Below, in pieces: positions 47,298 through 58,071 of a DNA stretch of 64,000 bases. The stretch is from contig NZ_VNHU01000010.1 of NCBI RefSeq assembly GCF_008124785.1, positions 1-64,000 of the forward strand, in the 5' to 3' direction. The notes beneath the pieces were generated by a model. It worked only from the letters and a program-made list of their open reading frames with translations. It was not told where the DNA came from and searched no databases. Position numbers and translations under genes: made by a program. This DNA comes from Aquimarina intermedia (GTDB lineage Bacteria; Bacteroidota; Bacteroidia; Flavobacteriales; Flavobacteriaceae). Numbering within the stretch: position 1 is the stretch's first letter; each line of letters starts with the position of its first letter.

Positions 47298-50200
47298 TTA
47301 AGCGGTTACTTCTTCCTTTTTAACCTTTGTTTTGAGTCCTACTTTTTTAACCGTATCATACATCACCGGCGTTGCTATAAACAATGATGAGTACGTACCT
47401 ACCAGCACACCTATAATCAAAGAGAACATAAATCCTCTAAGAGGCGCAGCAAAGATAAAAATTGCACCTAACACAAGTAATGTTGTTAAAGACGTATTCA
47501 ATGTACGACTCAACGTACTGTTTAAAGCAGCGTTAACATTCTTAGCCAATGGCCAATTAGTATGCTCACCGAAAAATTCTCTAATTCTATCAAAAACTAC
47601 TACGGTATCATTTAAAGAATACCCAATAACTGTAAGAATTGCAGCTATAAATGCCTGATCTATTTCCATATTAAAAGGCATAAACTTCCACGTAAGTGAG
47701 AAAACACCTAGTACCAGCAACACATCATGAAATACTGCAGCTACAGCACCTAAACTAAACTGCCATCTTCTAAATCGTAATAGAATGTATAAGAACACTA
47801 CTATTAAAGATCCTAAGACGGACCAAAAAGCCGCTTGTTTAATATCATCTGCAATCGTTGGTCCTACTTTCATAGAAGACATGATACCTATCTGCTTATC
47901 CTCATCACCATTCGCAAATTCGTCATATGATATATCGCCTCCTAAGTATGGTTGAAGTGTAGTGTATAATTTATTCGCTATTTCAGCGTCAACAGCTTCA
48001 CCTGTTTCATTCACTTTATATTTCGTAGTAATCTTTAACTGATTGTTTGCACCCAGTGTTTTCGCCTGCGCACTTCCAAATACTCCTGTTAATTTATTTT
48101 CAATTTCGGTTGGAGCAACATCTTTTGCAAAACGAACCGTATAACTACGTCCTCCAACAAAATCCACCCCTTGATCCAAACCTTGCGTAAACAATGATCC
48201 TAATCCGACAACGATAACTACTCCAGAAATTATATAAGCAATTTTTCTTTTCCCTAAGAAATCTACATTGATGTTACTAAATAGGTTTTTGGTCATCCCG
48301 GTAGAGAAAGCTAATTCTTTTCCGTTTTTACCATATCCATCAATAAATAGTCTTGTGATAAAAATTGCTGTAAACAATGAAGTCAAAATACCTATTAATA
48401 AGGTCGTCGCAAAACCTTTGATAGGCCCTGTACCAAAAAACAATAGAATCAAACCTGTAAGACCTGTGGTAATGTTTGCATCCAAAATAGACGACAAGGC
48501 GTTATTAAAACCATCTTTGATAGCATCTACCTGAGATTTTCCTTTAGTTAGCTCTTCCTTTATACGCTCAAAAATTAGAACGTTTGCATCTACCGACATA
48601 CCTATGGTTAAAACAATACCTGCAATACCAGGCAGTGTTAGCACAGCTTTTAAACCTGCTAATACTCCAAATATGAACAAAATGTTAACAACCAAAGCAA
48701 CATCCGCGAAAATACCCGCTTTACCATAATAGAATACCATCCATACTAGAATGAGTACCAGTGCAATAGCAAAAGACATAATTCCGCTATCAATAGCCTC
48801 CTGACCTAAAGATGGTCCAACCACTTCACTTTGAATAATATCTGCAGAAGCAGGTAATTTACCAGCTCTCAAAACGTTGGCTAAATCTTGTCCTTCCTCG
48901 ATAGAAAAATTACCTGTGATTTCACTACGTCCACCACTAATTGGGCCCGTTGAAACCCCGGGCGCAGAATAGACCACATTATCAAGAACTATCGCAATTT
49001 GACTACGGTTTGTTGAAGCACGTCCGGTCATCTCTTCCCATGCCTTAGCTCCTTTTCCATCCATTTGCATGGTAACAGTTACCTGACCAACTTGATTGTA
49101 TTCTTGTCTTGCATCCGTTATAACACCACCACTTAATTCTGGCTCATTATTACGATTCCCTTTTATTGCATATAAATCTACAAAGTCTGAATCTTTTACC
49201 GGTTTACCCCAGGCAAAACGAACATAACGTTGCTCCGGTGATAACAATGCTCTAACCTTTGGGTCATTTAAATAAGATTCAAACTCTTCAACGTCGTTCT
49301 TATTTACTGAAAGAATTACAGGGCCACCTTGTCCACCTTGGTTAGCAATTAAATCAAAAATTGGGTTTACTTGCGCATCAAGATCTGTTGAATCTTCTGC
49401 ATCTGCGAGTAAATCGTCAATGGCAGCATCTTCATCTGTTTTTGTAGAATCCACCTGCGCAGCATCTACCTCTGTAGCGTCTTCAGATGTCGTAGCTTCC
49501 TTTTTCTCCATTTCTTCTTTTAGCAAGGTATTTGCTGCAAAAATGAAAGGAAAAATTTCTTCTGCCTTGTAAACGTCCCAAAACTCTAATTGTGCTGTAC
49601 TTTGTAGTAATTTCTTAACACGATCCACATCCTTTGCTCCAGGTAACTCCACCAGAATACGACCTGTTTCTCCTAAACGCTGAATATTTGGTTGTGTAAC
49701 TCCAAATTTATCAATACGCTTACGTAATACCTCGAATGCCGAAGTTATAGACTCATCGATCTTACGTGTAAGCACTGGCTTTACCTGATCATTAGTCATA
49801 TCAAAACTGATATCGTCACTTAAATTTTTATTTGCAAAAATATCCGGAGATGCAAGTTTAGCATCCGGTATCTTCTCAAACTCAGTAAAGAAATCTTCGA
49901 TATAACTATTCTGACTATTTTTTTGTAATTCATCAGTAGCTAATAGTGCTTGATTAAAAGCAGGGTCTTTTGAATTATTTGATAATCCCTTCAGAATATC
50001 TTTAACAGAAATTTGAAGAATTACATTAATTCCCCCTTTAAGGTCAAGACCTTTGTTAAGCTCTTTATCTTTAGCATCATTATACGTAATCCCGGCAAAG
50101 ATTGGATCCTTACCTATAGAATCTAAATAATTACGCTCTGCCATTTCTCTAAGTTTGGAAGCATCCTCTCCCGGAAACTTTTGCTGCGCATAATTCTCAG

Positions 50201-50303
50201 CTTCTTTTTCTTTGGTGTAGGTTAAATACGTATACGACAACTGGTAAATACATACCAATCCGAATAAAATCGCAAATACTCTAACAAGTCCTTTGTTCTG
50301 CAT
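47298..50303 (-). CDS. secDF: Fused protein translocase subunit SecDF
   Basis: 1001 residues: a fused SecD and SecF, the usual arrangement in Bacteroidota. The SecD half has KGLDLKGGINVILQ, the periplasmic domain and GIAGIVLTIGMSVDANVLIFERIKEEL; the SecF half has GVDFVGGRSYTVRF and VIGYSLNDTVVVFDRIRE. It uses the proton gradient to pull exported proteins through SecYEG. Near residues 262-310 there is a strongly acidic, low-complexity stretch rich in Asp, Glu, Ala and Thr in the periplasmic SecD part. Confidence 0.97.
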   Translation of the reverse strand: MQNKGLVRVFAILFGLVCIYQLSYTYLTYTKEKEAENYAQQKFPGEDASKLREMAERNYLDSIGKDPIFAGITYNDAKDKELNKGLDLKGGINVILQISVKDILKGLSNNSKDPAFNQALLATDELQKNSQNSYIEDFFTEFEKIPDAKLASPDIFANKNLSDDISFDMTNDQVKPVLTRKIDESITSAFEVLRKRIDKFGVTQPNIQRLGETGRILVELPGAKDVDRVKKLLQSTAQLEFWDVYKAEEIFPFIFAANTLLKEEMEKKEATTSEDATEVDAAQVDSTKTDEDAAIDDLLADAEDSTDLDAQVNPIFDLIANQGGQGGPVILSVNKNDVEEFESYLNDPKVRALLSPEQRYVRFAWGKPVKDSDFVDLYAIKGNRNNEPELSGGVITDARQEYNQVGQVTVTMQMDGKGAKAWEEMTGRASTNRSQIAIVLDNVVYSAPGVSTGPISGGRSEITGNFSIEEGQDLANVLRAGKLPASADIIQSEVVGPSLGQEAIDSGIMSFAIALVLILVWMVFYYGKAGIFADVALVVNILFIFGVLAGLKAVLTLPGIAGIVLTIGMSVDANVLIFERIKEELTKGKSQVDAIKDGFNNALSSILDANITTGLTGLILLFFGTGPIKGFATTLLIGILTSLFTAIFITRLFIDGYGKNGKELAFSTGMTKNLFSNINVDFLGKRKIAYIISGVVIVVGLGSLFTQGLDQGVDFVGGRSYTVRFAKDVAPTEIENKLTGVFGSAQAKTLGANNQLKITTKYKVNETGEAVDAEIANKLYTTLQPYLGGDISYDEFANGDEDKQIGIMSSMKVGPTIADDIKQAAFWSVLGSLIVVFLYILLRFRRWQFSLGAVAAVFHDVLLVLGVFSLTWKFMPFNMEIDQAFIAAILTVIGYSLNDTVVVFDRIREFFGEHTNWPLAKNVNAALNSTLSRTLNTSLTTLLVLGAIFIFAAPLRGFMFSLIIGVLVGTYSSLFIATPVMYDTVKKVGLKTKVKKEEVTA

Positions 50304-50339
50304 TATTCTTAAATTTATTGGTCATTTTTATAAAACGGA

Positions 50340-50370
50340 CAAATATAGGATTTCAAAAAACATTTGCCAA
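50340..50370 (-). promoter_or_regulatory. Promoter of secDF
   Basis: TTG (50368-50370), 20-base spacer and TATATTTG (50340-50347) on the minus strand, about 36 bases before the ATG. Confidence 0.65.
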
Positions 50371-50463
50371 CCCTCAATGCCTGATTTTTAGGCGAAGTTA
50401 TATATTTGAAACTAAAACGCTGAAAATTAATAATTTCTATGATTTTAATATAGCTTTTAACCA

Positions 50464-50491
50464 AAAAAGATCGCCCTAAAGCGATCTTTTT
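50464..50491 (-). terminator. Terminator of mdh
   Basis: AAAAAGATCGC/GCGATCTTTTT around CCTAAA, 24 bases after the mdh stop; T-run on the minus strand. Confidence 0.88.
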
Positions 50492-50515
50492 CTGTATAAA
50501 TTTACTAGTATTCTG

Positions 50516-51442
50516 TTAAAGTTCTAATAAACTGTTTGTTTTTTTAACTCCTTCTGCACTATCAGCTAACTTTGTTTTTTCAGCCTCAGAAAGTTTAATC
50601 TCAACAATTTTCTCTACTCCGTTTTTACCTAAAACAACTGGCGCTCCGATACACAAATCATTAAGCCCATACTCTCCTTCTAACAAAACAGAACATGGAA
50701 ATATTTTCTTTTGATCACATGCAATAGCCTGAACTAGTGCAGAAACAGCAGCTCCAGGCGCATACCATGCTGACGTTCCCAATAATTTAGTCAAAGTAGC
50801 ACCACCTACCTTAGTATCTTCTGCTACTTGATTAAGACGCTCCTCAGAAATAAACTCTGATACCGGTACACTGTTTCTAGTAGCCAATCGAGTTAAAGGC
50901 ACCATTCCTTTATCACTATGTCCACCGATCACCATACCATCAACATCAGAAATTGGAGCTTCTAATGCCTCAGCAAGTCTGTACTTAAAACGCGCACTAT
51001 CTAACGCCCCGCCCATACCAATGATTCTGTGCTTAGGCAAATTCGTAGTCTTATGTACCAAATACGTCATAGTATCCATAGGATTACTTACCACGATTAT
51101 AATAGCATTGGGAGAATGCTCTATTAAATTACTTGAAACCGTTTTTACAATTCCCGCGTTGATCCCGATCAACTCTTCACGAGTCATACCAGGTTTACGT
51201 GGAATTCCAGAAGTAATTACCACCACCTCACTGTTTGCAGTTTTGGTGTAATCATTAGTACTTCCGGTTACTTTTGTATCAAATCCATTTAATGAAGCAG
51301 TTTGCATTAAATCCATCGCCTTACCTTCAGCATAGCCTTCTTTGATATCCAACAATACTACTTCTGAGGCAAAATCTTTGATCGCGATGTATTCAGCACA
51401 ACTTGCACCTACTGCACCAGCTCCTACTACGGTTACTTTCAT
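50516..51442 (-). CDS. mdh: Malate dehydrogenase
   Basis: 308 residues. NAD-binding VGAGAVGASCAEYIA at the N-terminus; substrate loop Arg residues in PRKPGMTREEL; SNPMDTMTYL; and catalytic His in MVIGGHSDKGMVPL. This is the LDH-like class of malate dehydrogenase that converts malate and oxaloacetate in the TCA cycle. It has its own terminator. Confidence 0.96.
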   Translation of the reverse strand: MKVTVVGAGAVGASCAEYIAIKDFASEVVLLDIKEGYAEGKAMDLMQTASLNGFDTKVTGSTNDYTKTANSEVVVITSGIPRKPGMTREELIGINAGIVKTVSSNLIEHSPNAIIIVVSNPMDTMTYLVHKTTNLPKHRIIGMGGALDSARFKYRLAEALEAPISDVDGMVIGGHSDKGMVPLTRLATRNSVPVSEFISEERLNQVAEDTKVGGATLTKLLGTSAWYAPGAAVSALVQAIACDQKKIFPCSVLLEGEYGLNDLCIGAPVVLGKNGVEKIVEIKLSEAEKTKLADSAEGVKKTNSLLEL

Positions 51443-51575
51443 TATATATTTAAATTTAATTAATAGAATGTTATTTGACTGAAATTTTCAGCACTCCTGC
51501 GAAAATACAAATTATTACAAGATTAGAATCTAAATTTTAACCAAAAGAACACTTAAACACCTACCCCATGAAACA

Positions 51576-51616
51576 AAAAAAAACGTTTACAGTAACACAC
51601 CATAAACGTTTTTTTT
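51576..51616 (-). terminator. Terminator of gyrB
   Basis: A 14-bp stem (AAAAAAAACGTTTA with its complement) and a 13-base loop, 20 bases after the gyrB stop; long T-run on the minus strand. Confidence 0.85.
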
Positions 51617-51635
51617 GAAATTGTATCTATCCTAT

Positions 51636-53672
<2,037 letters not shown>

Positions 53673-53857
53673 TTATCAACAATTTATTTACTTTTTAACT
53701 CAAAAAGACCACAGATTGCCCAAGATGGCTTAAAACATCTATTATTAGCCTTAAATTCAATTTTCGATTGTTTGAAGTATTTTTAAAAATAGTTAATACT
53801 TGAAAAAATGCGCTACAAGTCTTCAAAATCATTCGAAAACTGTAATATAATAATGAA

Positions 53858-53881
53858 CCCTTACAACTGACGTTATAAGGG
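53858..53881 (-). terminator. Probable terminator of asnB
   Basis: CCCTTACAAC/GTTATAAGGG with one mismatch and a four-base loop, about 36 bases after the stop; the minus strand then reads a T-rich but interrupted tract. Confidence 0.5.
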
Positions 53882-53916
53882 CTCTCTTTTTTAAGCGTAT
53901 TTAAGGCTATGATTTT

Positions 53917-55605
53917 TTAAATGGTTACTATTTCTTTCTTTTGATATCCTTCTTCATGAACAGAAGACACAGCTCGACCTGATGGATCATTCATATTTCT
54001 AAAAGATTCATCCCATGCAAGTGCTACCGGAGAACTACAGGCTACCGAGGGAACGGATGGAACACATAATGCCGCTGCATCAGATGGAAAATGTTCGGCA
54101 AAAATGCTTCGGTAATAAAATTCTTCTTTTGAGGTAGGTGTCTGAATGGGAAATTTAAATATCGCATTGGCCAATTGATCATCACTAATCTCTTGCTCAA
54201 CAACCGCTTTTAAGGTATCTATCCAATCATATCCTACACCATCAGAAAATTGCTCTTTTTGACGCCAGGCAACGCTTTCGGGTAAATACGATTCAAATGC
54301 TTTACGTACTACCCATTTTTCCATTCGCTCCCCATTGATCATTTTATCCTGAGGATTGATACGCATAGCCACATCCATAAACTCTTTATCCAAAAAAGGA
54401 ACTCTCCCCTCGATCCCCCAGGCTGCTAGGGATTTATTTGCACGCAGACAATCGTACATATGCAATTTATCAAGCTTACGCACAGTTTCTTCATGAAAAT
54501 CTTTGGCTGTAGGGGCTTTATGAAAATACAAATACCCTCCAAATAGTTCGTCGGCGCCCTCACCTGATAAAACCATTTTTACTCCCATTGACTTTATCAC
54601 TCGCGCCATCAGATACATGGGCGTTGAGGCGCGAATAGTAGTGATGTCATAAGTTTCCAGATTGTAGATAACATCTCTAATAGCGTCTAATCCTTCTTGG
54701 ATGGTAAACTTTATTTCATGATGAACTGTTCCAATATGATCTGCGACCTTTTGTGCGGCGGCCAGATCCGGTGATCCTTCTAATCCAACAGAAAACGAAT
54801 GTAATTGTGGCCACCATGCCTGATCCATATCACCGGACTCAATTCGTTTTTCTGCATATTTTTTAGCAATAGCCGAGGTAACCGAAGAATCCAATCCACC
54901 AGATAATAAAACTCCATAGGGCACATCTGACATTAATTGACGATGTACAGCTGCTTCTAATGCGTCACGAACTTCATCTATCCTGGTCTGATTATCTTTT
55001 ACCGCTTCAAAATCCATCCAGTCACGTGTATACCATTGTGTCAATTCGCCTGTACCGCTATGTAAATAGTGTCCAGGAGGAAATAATTCAATTTTTGTAC
55101 ACACACCCTCCAACGCTTTTAATTCTGATGCAACATAAAACGTTCCATTTTCATCCCAGCCCATGTAAAGTGGGATAATCCCCATATGATCCCTGGCAAT
55201 AAAGTATTCATTACGTTCTACATCATACAAAGCAAATCCAAAAATTCCATTAAGTTGGTCCAAAAAAGCAGCTCCCTGTTCTTTATACAGCGCTAAAATG
55301 ATCTCACAATCTGAGGCTGTTTGAAATTCATACGCTTGTTTGAGCTTGGCTCGTAACTCTTTGTGGTTATAAATCTCACCATTTGCAGCGAGCACAACTT
55401 TTTTATCCTTATCAAATAACGGCTGTTTCCCTGATGCGGGATCGACGATTGCCAAACGTTCGTGTGCCATAATCGCATCAATATTCGAAAAAATTCCGCT
55501 CCAATCAGGTCCTCGATGTCTAATCTTTTTTGACATCTCCAATAATTGTGGACGTAGTATTTCACTATCCTGTTTTAATTCAAAAGCACAAACAATTCCG
55601 CACAT
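53917..55605 (-). CDS. asnB: Asparagine synthase B (glutamine-hydrolysing)
   Basis: 562 residues. The N-terminal class II glutaminase domain starts MCGIVCAFEL with Cys2 as nucleophile and has RHRGPDWSGIF; the synthetase domain has the PP-loop VLLSGGLDSSV near residue 236 and MVLSGEGADELFGGYLYFH. It makes asparagine from aspartate, glutamine and ATP. The C-terminal tail (CVPSVPSVACSSPVALAWD) is typical of flavobacterial AsnB. It is divergent from the DUF2911 gene. Confidence 0.97.
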   Translation of the reverse strand: MCGIVCAFELKQDSEILRPQLLEMSKKIRHRGPDWSGIFSNIDAIMAHERLAIVDPASGKQPLFDKDKKVVLAANGEIYNHKELRAKLKQAYEFQTASDCEIILALYKEQGAAFLDQLNGIFGFALYDVERNEYFIARDHMGIIPLYMGWDENGTFYVASELKALEGVCTKIELFPPGHYLHSGTGELTQWYTRDWMDFEAVKDNQTRIDEVRDALEAAVHRQLMSDVPYGVLLSGGLDSSVTSAIAKKYAEKRIESGDMDQAWWPQLHSFSVGLEGSPDLAAAQKVADHIGTVHHEIKFTIQEGLDAIRDVIYNLETYDITTIRASTPMYLMARVIKSMGVKMVLSGEGADELFGGYLYFHKAPTAKDFHEETVRKLDKLHMYDCLRANKSLAAWGIEGRVPFLDKEFMDVAMRINPQDKMINGERMEKWVVRKAFESYLPESVAWRQKEQFSDGVGYDWIDTLKAVVEQEISDDQLANAIFKFPIQTPTSKEEFYYRSIFAEHFPSDAAALCVPSVPSVACSSPVALAWDESFRNMNDPSGRAVSSVHEEGYQKKEIVTI

Positions 55606-55842
55606 AATATTTTATTTACTAATAATTATGAAGCAAATATTCATTAAAAATTATTTATTGTAAATAGAATAGGTATTTATAGTTTTAATTAATAATTAAA
55701 ACCCCTATTTTAAAACAAAAAGAAAACTTTTTATATCGGATCATAGTTTTTTACTTATAAGCTATAAGTTTCCTATATTTATACAAACAATGTAATTTAC
55801 CTATCATATAAACGTCCATTAATTAAATTAAAAACACATATC
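55606..55842. promoter_or_regulatory. Divergent control region between asnB and DUF2911
   Basis: 237 very AT-rich bases. It holds two short palindromes, GTTTTAATT-AAT-AATTAAAAC (55682-55702) and ACTTATAAGCTATAAGT (about 55753-55769), and near-consensus -7 boxes on each strand. A regulator-binding role is possible but not shown. Confidence 0.4.
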
Positions 55843-56379
55843 ATGAAAAAAACATTCTTTTTAACAATTGTACTTTGCCTAGGGGCCTTAGTAAATAGTA
55901 CAGCTCAAAAATTTGCGGGATTACAAAAAAGTCCTACTGATATTGTATACGCATCTCCAGAAAAAAATGCTAAACCCGATATAAAGGTAATTTATAGTCG
56001 TCCGCAGAAAAAGGACCGTGAAATTTTTGGCAAGCTTGTTCCTTTTGATAAAGTTTGGAGAACAGGTGCAGACGAAGCAACTGAAATTAAATTATTTAAA
56101 GATTTCAAAATGGGAGATATTATGCTAAAAGCTGGTACGTACTCTTTATTCACTATTCCCGGAAAAGATAATTGGGAGATTATTTTAAACTCTGATTTAG
56201 ATAGCTGGGGAGCTTATACTTATGATAAAACTAAGGACGCAGCAAGAATTACTGTTCCTGTTACTACAGATCAAGAAGCATTAGAAGCTTTTTCAATTGC
56301 TTTCAAAAAAGTTGACAAGGGCTATCATATGGTATTAGGATGGGATACGACGCGTGTAGAAGTTCCTTTTTATAATTAA
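55843..56379 (+). CDS. DUF2911 domain-containing exported protein
   Basis: 178 residues with a signal peptide (ending STAQ). The DUF2911 core is present: SPEKNAKPDIKVIYSRPQKKDREIFGKLVPFDKVWRTGADEATEI, KAGTYSLFTIPG and NSDLDSWGAYTYD. The family is common in Bacteroidota and of unknown function; the motifs suggest a secreted beta-sandwich. It ends at a strong terminator. Confidence 0.9.
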   Translation: MKKTFFLTIVLCLGALVNSTAQKFAGLQKSPTDIVYASPEKNAKPDIKVIYSRPQKKDREIFGKLVPFDKVWRTGADEATEIKLFKDFKMGDIMLKAGTYSLFTIPGKDNWEIILNSDLDSWGAYTYDKTKDAARITVPVTTDQEALEAFSIAFKKVDKGYHMVLGWDTTRVEVPFYN

Positions 56380-56398
56380 GAGCTATTAGATAAACAAT

Positions 56399-56442
56399 AA
56401 AAAAGCACCCTAGTGTCAATAAATACACTAGGGTGCTTTTTT
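56399..56442 (+). terminator. Terminator of the DUF2911 gene
   Basis: An 18-bp perfect stem (56399-56416 with 56425-56442) with an eight-base loop, 19 bases after the stop, ending in a T7 run. Confidence 0.92.
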
Positions 56443-56473
56443 TGCTTATCACAAAAACATAGTCTAAATGTTG

Positions 56474-56572
56474 TTATCTGTGAATTGCATGACTCGTCGC
56501 TCCAGGAAGTTCCTTAAGGAAATTCATGACGATGGCAAATGTTAATTTGAATTTAGTGTAAAATAGCCCCAT
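56474..56572 (-). CDS. Small ORF A of a tandem 32-residue peptide family
   Basis: ATG at 56570-56572, stop TAA at 56474-56476, 32 codons. A hydrophobic N-terminal two thirds is followed by the conserved tail FLKELPGATSHAIHR. It shares 15 of 32 positions with ORF B without a gap, with synonymous differences at eight of the eleven identical positions in the tail. No exact -7 box lies nearby (TATCTTAC about 70 bases upstream), so it may share a transcript with ORF B. I do not recognise the family; a small membrane-active or secreted peptide is conceivable. It is shorter than the cutoff of usual gene finders. Confidence 0.7.
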   Translation of the reverse strand: MGLFYTKFKLTFAIVMNFLKELPGATSHAIHR

Positions 56573-56677
56573 AATTAGATTTTAGAATGTTACGTTAAGT
56601 ACTCGTTTTGAAAATTATTAGTAAAGTGTTTGTGTTATCCTGTAAGATATAACCTCTTATTAAAAATAAGCCAATAG

Positions 56678-56776
56678 TTATCTATGTATTGCATTACTGC
56701 AAGCTGCCGGCAATTGTTTCAAAAAATTTCTCAAAGCAGTTATATCCACAACTAATATTCCGTAAAAAATTTTCAT
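56678..56776 (-). CDS. Small ORF B of a tandem 32-residue peptide family
   Basis: ATG at 56774-56776, stop TAA at 56678-56680, again exactly 32 codons. It starts MKIFYGILVV and ends FLKQLPAACSNAIHR. A consensus -7 box TATCTTTG ends 26 bases before the ATG, the best promoter of the three copies. The single cysteine (residue 26) is not shared with A or C. The conserved pattern F-[LI]-K-x-L-P-x-A-x-S-x-A-I-[HR]-[RK] at identical spacing in all copies is the main evidence that it is translated. Confidence 0.72.
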   Translation of the reverse strand: MKIFYGILVVDITALRNFLKQLPAACSNAIHR

Positions 56777-56802
56777 AATGTTTTGATTTATAATTTGTTA
56801 TT

Positions 56803-56810
56803 CAAAGATA
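56803..56810 (-). promoter_or_regulatory. -7 box of small ORF B (TATCTTTG)
   Basis: Exact TANNTTTG match on the minus strand 26 bases before the ATG of ORF B. A clear -33 TTG is missing (TTTA-like sequence is at about the right distance). Confidence 0.5.
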
Positions 56811-57002
56811 ATTCAGAACACCTAAAATATAAAGCGTTTTAACAGGCAGAGCACAACTTTTAGATACAGTTGTAATAATACTCGACGAACTCCCAATTCT
56901 TTTACGAAATACTACAAAAATTACTTAATTTACTTACAAAAAAGTTAAGAAATGAAGGGGAAAAAGCCCCTATTTTGTAGGTTTATGATTCCAATCAAAA
57001 AC

Positions 57003-57048
57003 AAAAAAGACTACTAAAACTATCAAAAACGACAGATAAAGTAGTCTT
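57003..57048 (-). terminator. Terminator after small ORF C
   Basis: AAGACTAC/GTAGTCTT (57007-57014 with 57041-57048) with a partly paired loop and a run of T residues on the minus strand, about 50 bases after the ORF C stop. Confidence 0.65.
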
Positions 57049-57096
57049 ATTAGAAATCATCTTAACGATTACCCTTTCATACGAAAGTTTTAAAAG

Positions 57097-57195
57097 CTAT
57101 TTGCGTATCGCATAACTCGATGCTCGAGGCAAACCCTTAATAAATTTCAAAATACCTCTAAAATTAAGCCCAAAATGTGTAAAAAAATATCGCAT
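57097..57195 (-). CDS. Small ORF C of a tandem 32-residue peptide family
   Basis: ATG at 57193-57195, stop TAG at 57097-57099, 32 codons like A and B. It starts MRYFFTHFGL and ends FIKGLPRASSYAIRK. It is the most diverged copy but keeps all ten family-invariant residues (M1, F4, F18, K20, L22, P23, A25, S27, A29, I30). The frame continues upstream to a TTG at 57294 without an ATG; the matching length of the three copies makes the ATG the likely start. It has its own downstream hairpin. Confidence 0.7.
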   Translation of the reverse strand: MRYFFTHFGLNFRGILKFIKGLPRASSYAIRK

Positions 57196-57390
57196 AACAA
57201 ACTGATTATAAATTAACTGCAATAAGTTAAGCACATTTTTTAAGGAAGTCAAGCGAATTCTCCAACTTGAAGCTTTTTTAGATATACCACTCAAAAAGAA
57301 CGATTATAGCACTAAAAAAACAGAAAATAAATAATAGTATGGCGAGTGTATTCTTACACTTTACGCAAGTTTTTTACAAAAAACTAAATA
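57196..57390. other. Non-coding stretch between small ORF C and queE
   Basis: No gene seen. It should hold the leader and promoter of ORF C, but no exact TANNTTTG box is present. A six-base-pair hairpin (AGTGTA/TACACT, 57345-57360) is visible. Confidence 0.4.
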
Positions 57391-57412
57391 AAAAAGCGTT
57401 AAAAAATTAACG
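57391..57412 (-). terminator. Terminator of queE
   Basis: CGTTAA/TTAACG (57397-57402 with 57407-57412) followed by G and a T6 run on the minus strand, 23 bases after the queE stop. Confidence 0.6.
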
Positions 57413-57434
57413 TTTAAGAAAAATATTCTAGTAA

Positions 57435-58064
57435 CTACGGAATGTTAAGATACTTATGCGTTTGTAAAGAAACCTTCCATTGTGGATTTTTCATAACAAA
57501 ATCAACGATCATAGGAATCATTTTTTCACGTACACTCCATTCTGGTTGCAAATACAGAATACAATCATCTGAAACTTTGGAGGCTTGCTCTTGCGCAAAC
57601 GCAAAATCACTCTTATTAAATACGATGCATTTTAATTCGTGCGCCTTACCGTAAATCTCCTGAGTAGGAAGTTTCATTTTTTTCGGCGAAAGACATATCC
57701 AATCCCACTCACCTGTTAGTTTATAAGCTCCAGAGGTTTCAATATGTGTTTTGGCTCCGCTTGCGCGTAAACCTTTAGTCAACTCAGTCATATCCCACGT
57801 TAATGGTTCACCTCCTGTAACCACCACAACATTACTATGTTTGAGCGCATTTGAAATTATAATATCTGTAGAGGTTGGAGGGTGTAGCGCTGCATTCCAG
57901 CTCTCTTTGACATCACACCAGTGACAGCCTACATCACAGCCACCAATACGAACAAAATAAGCAGCCGTTCCCTTGTGAAAACCCTCTCCTTGTATCGTGT
58001 AGAATTCCTCCATCAATGGGAGCATTTCCCCTTTATCAACCAATTTTTGTACTCTCTCTTGCAT
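57435..58064 (-). CDS. queE: 7-carboxy-7-deazaguanine synthase
   Basis: 209 residues from ATG 58064. A radical-SAM protein with the QueE variant motif Cys43-x3-Cys47-x2-Cys50 (CDVGCHWC), EEFYTIQGEGFHKGTAAYFVRIGG, and VVTGGEPLTWDM. It converts 6-carboxytetrahydropterin to 7-carboxy-7-deazaguanine in queuosine (preQ0) synthesis. Other que genes are not nearby. An upstream ATG at 58082 is ruled out because the -7 box TACCTTTG overlaps the codons after it; with ATG 58064 the mRNA has almost no leader. Confidence 0.94.
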   Translation of the reverse strand: MQERVQKLVDKGEMLPLMEEFYTIQGEGFHKGTAAYFVRIGGCDVGCHWCDVKESWNAALHPPTSTDIIISNALKHSNVVVVTGGEPLTWDMTELTKGLRASGAKTHIETSGAYKLTGEWDWICLSPKKMKLPTQEIYGKAHELKCIVFNKSDFAFAQEQASKVSDDCILYLQPEWSVREKMIPMIVDFVMKNPQWKVSLQTHKYLNIP

Positions 58065-58071
58065 AAGTTTG

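Noticed and set aside
51576-51616. AAACGTTT palindromes as a second copy of the amylase operator
   Set aside because: They form the stem of a clear gyrB terminator with a long T-run; similarity to AACGTT is limited to the core.
57097-57294. A 65-residue version of small ORF C starting at TTG 57294
   Set aside because: It has no ATG or promoter support, and the other two family members have exactly 32 codons from an ATG.
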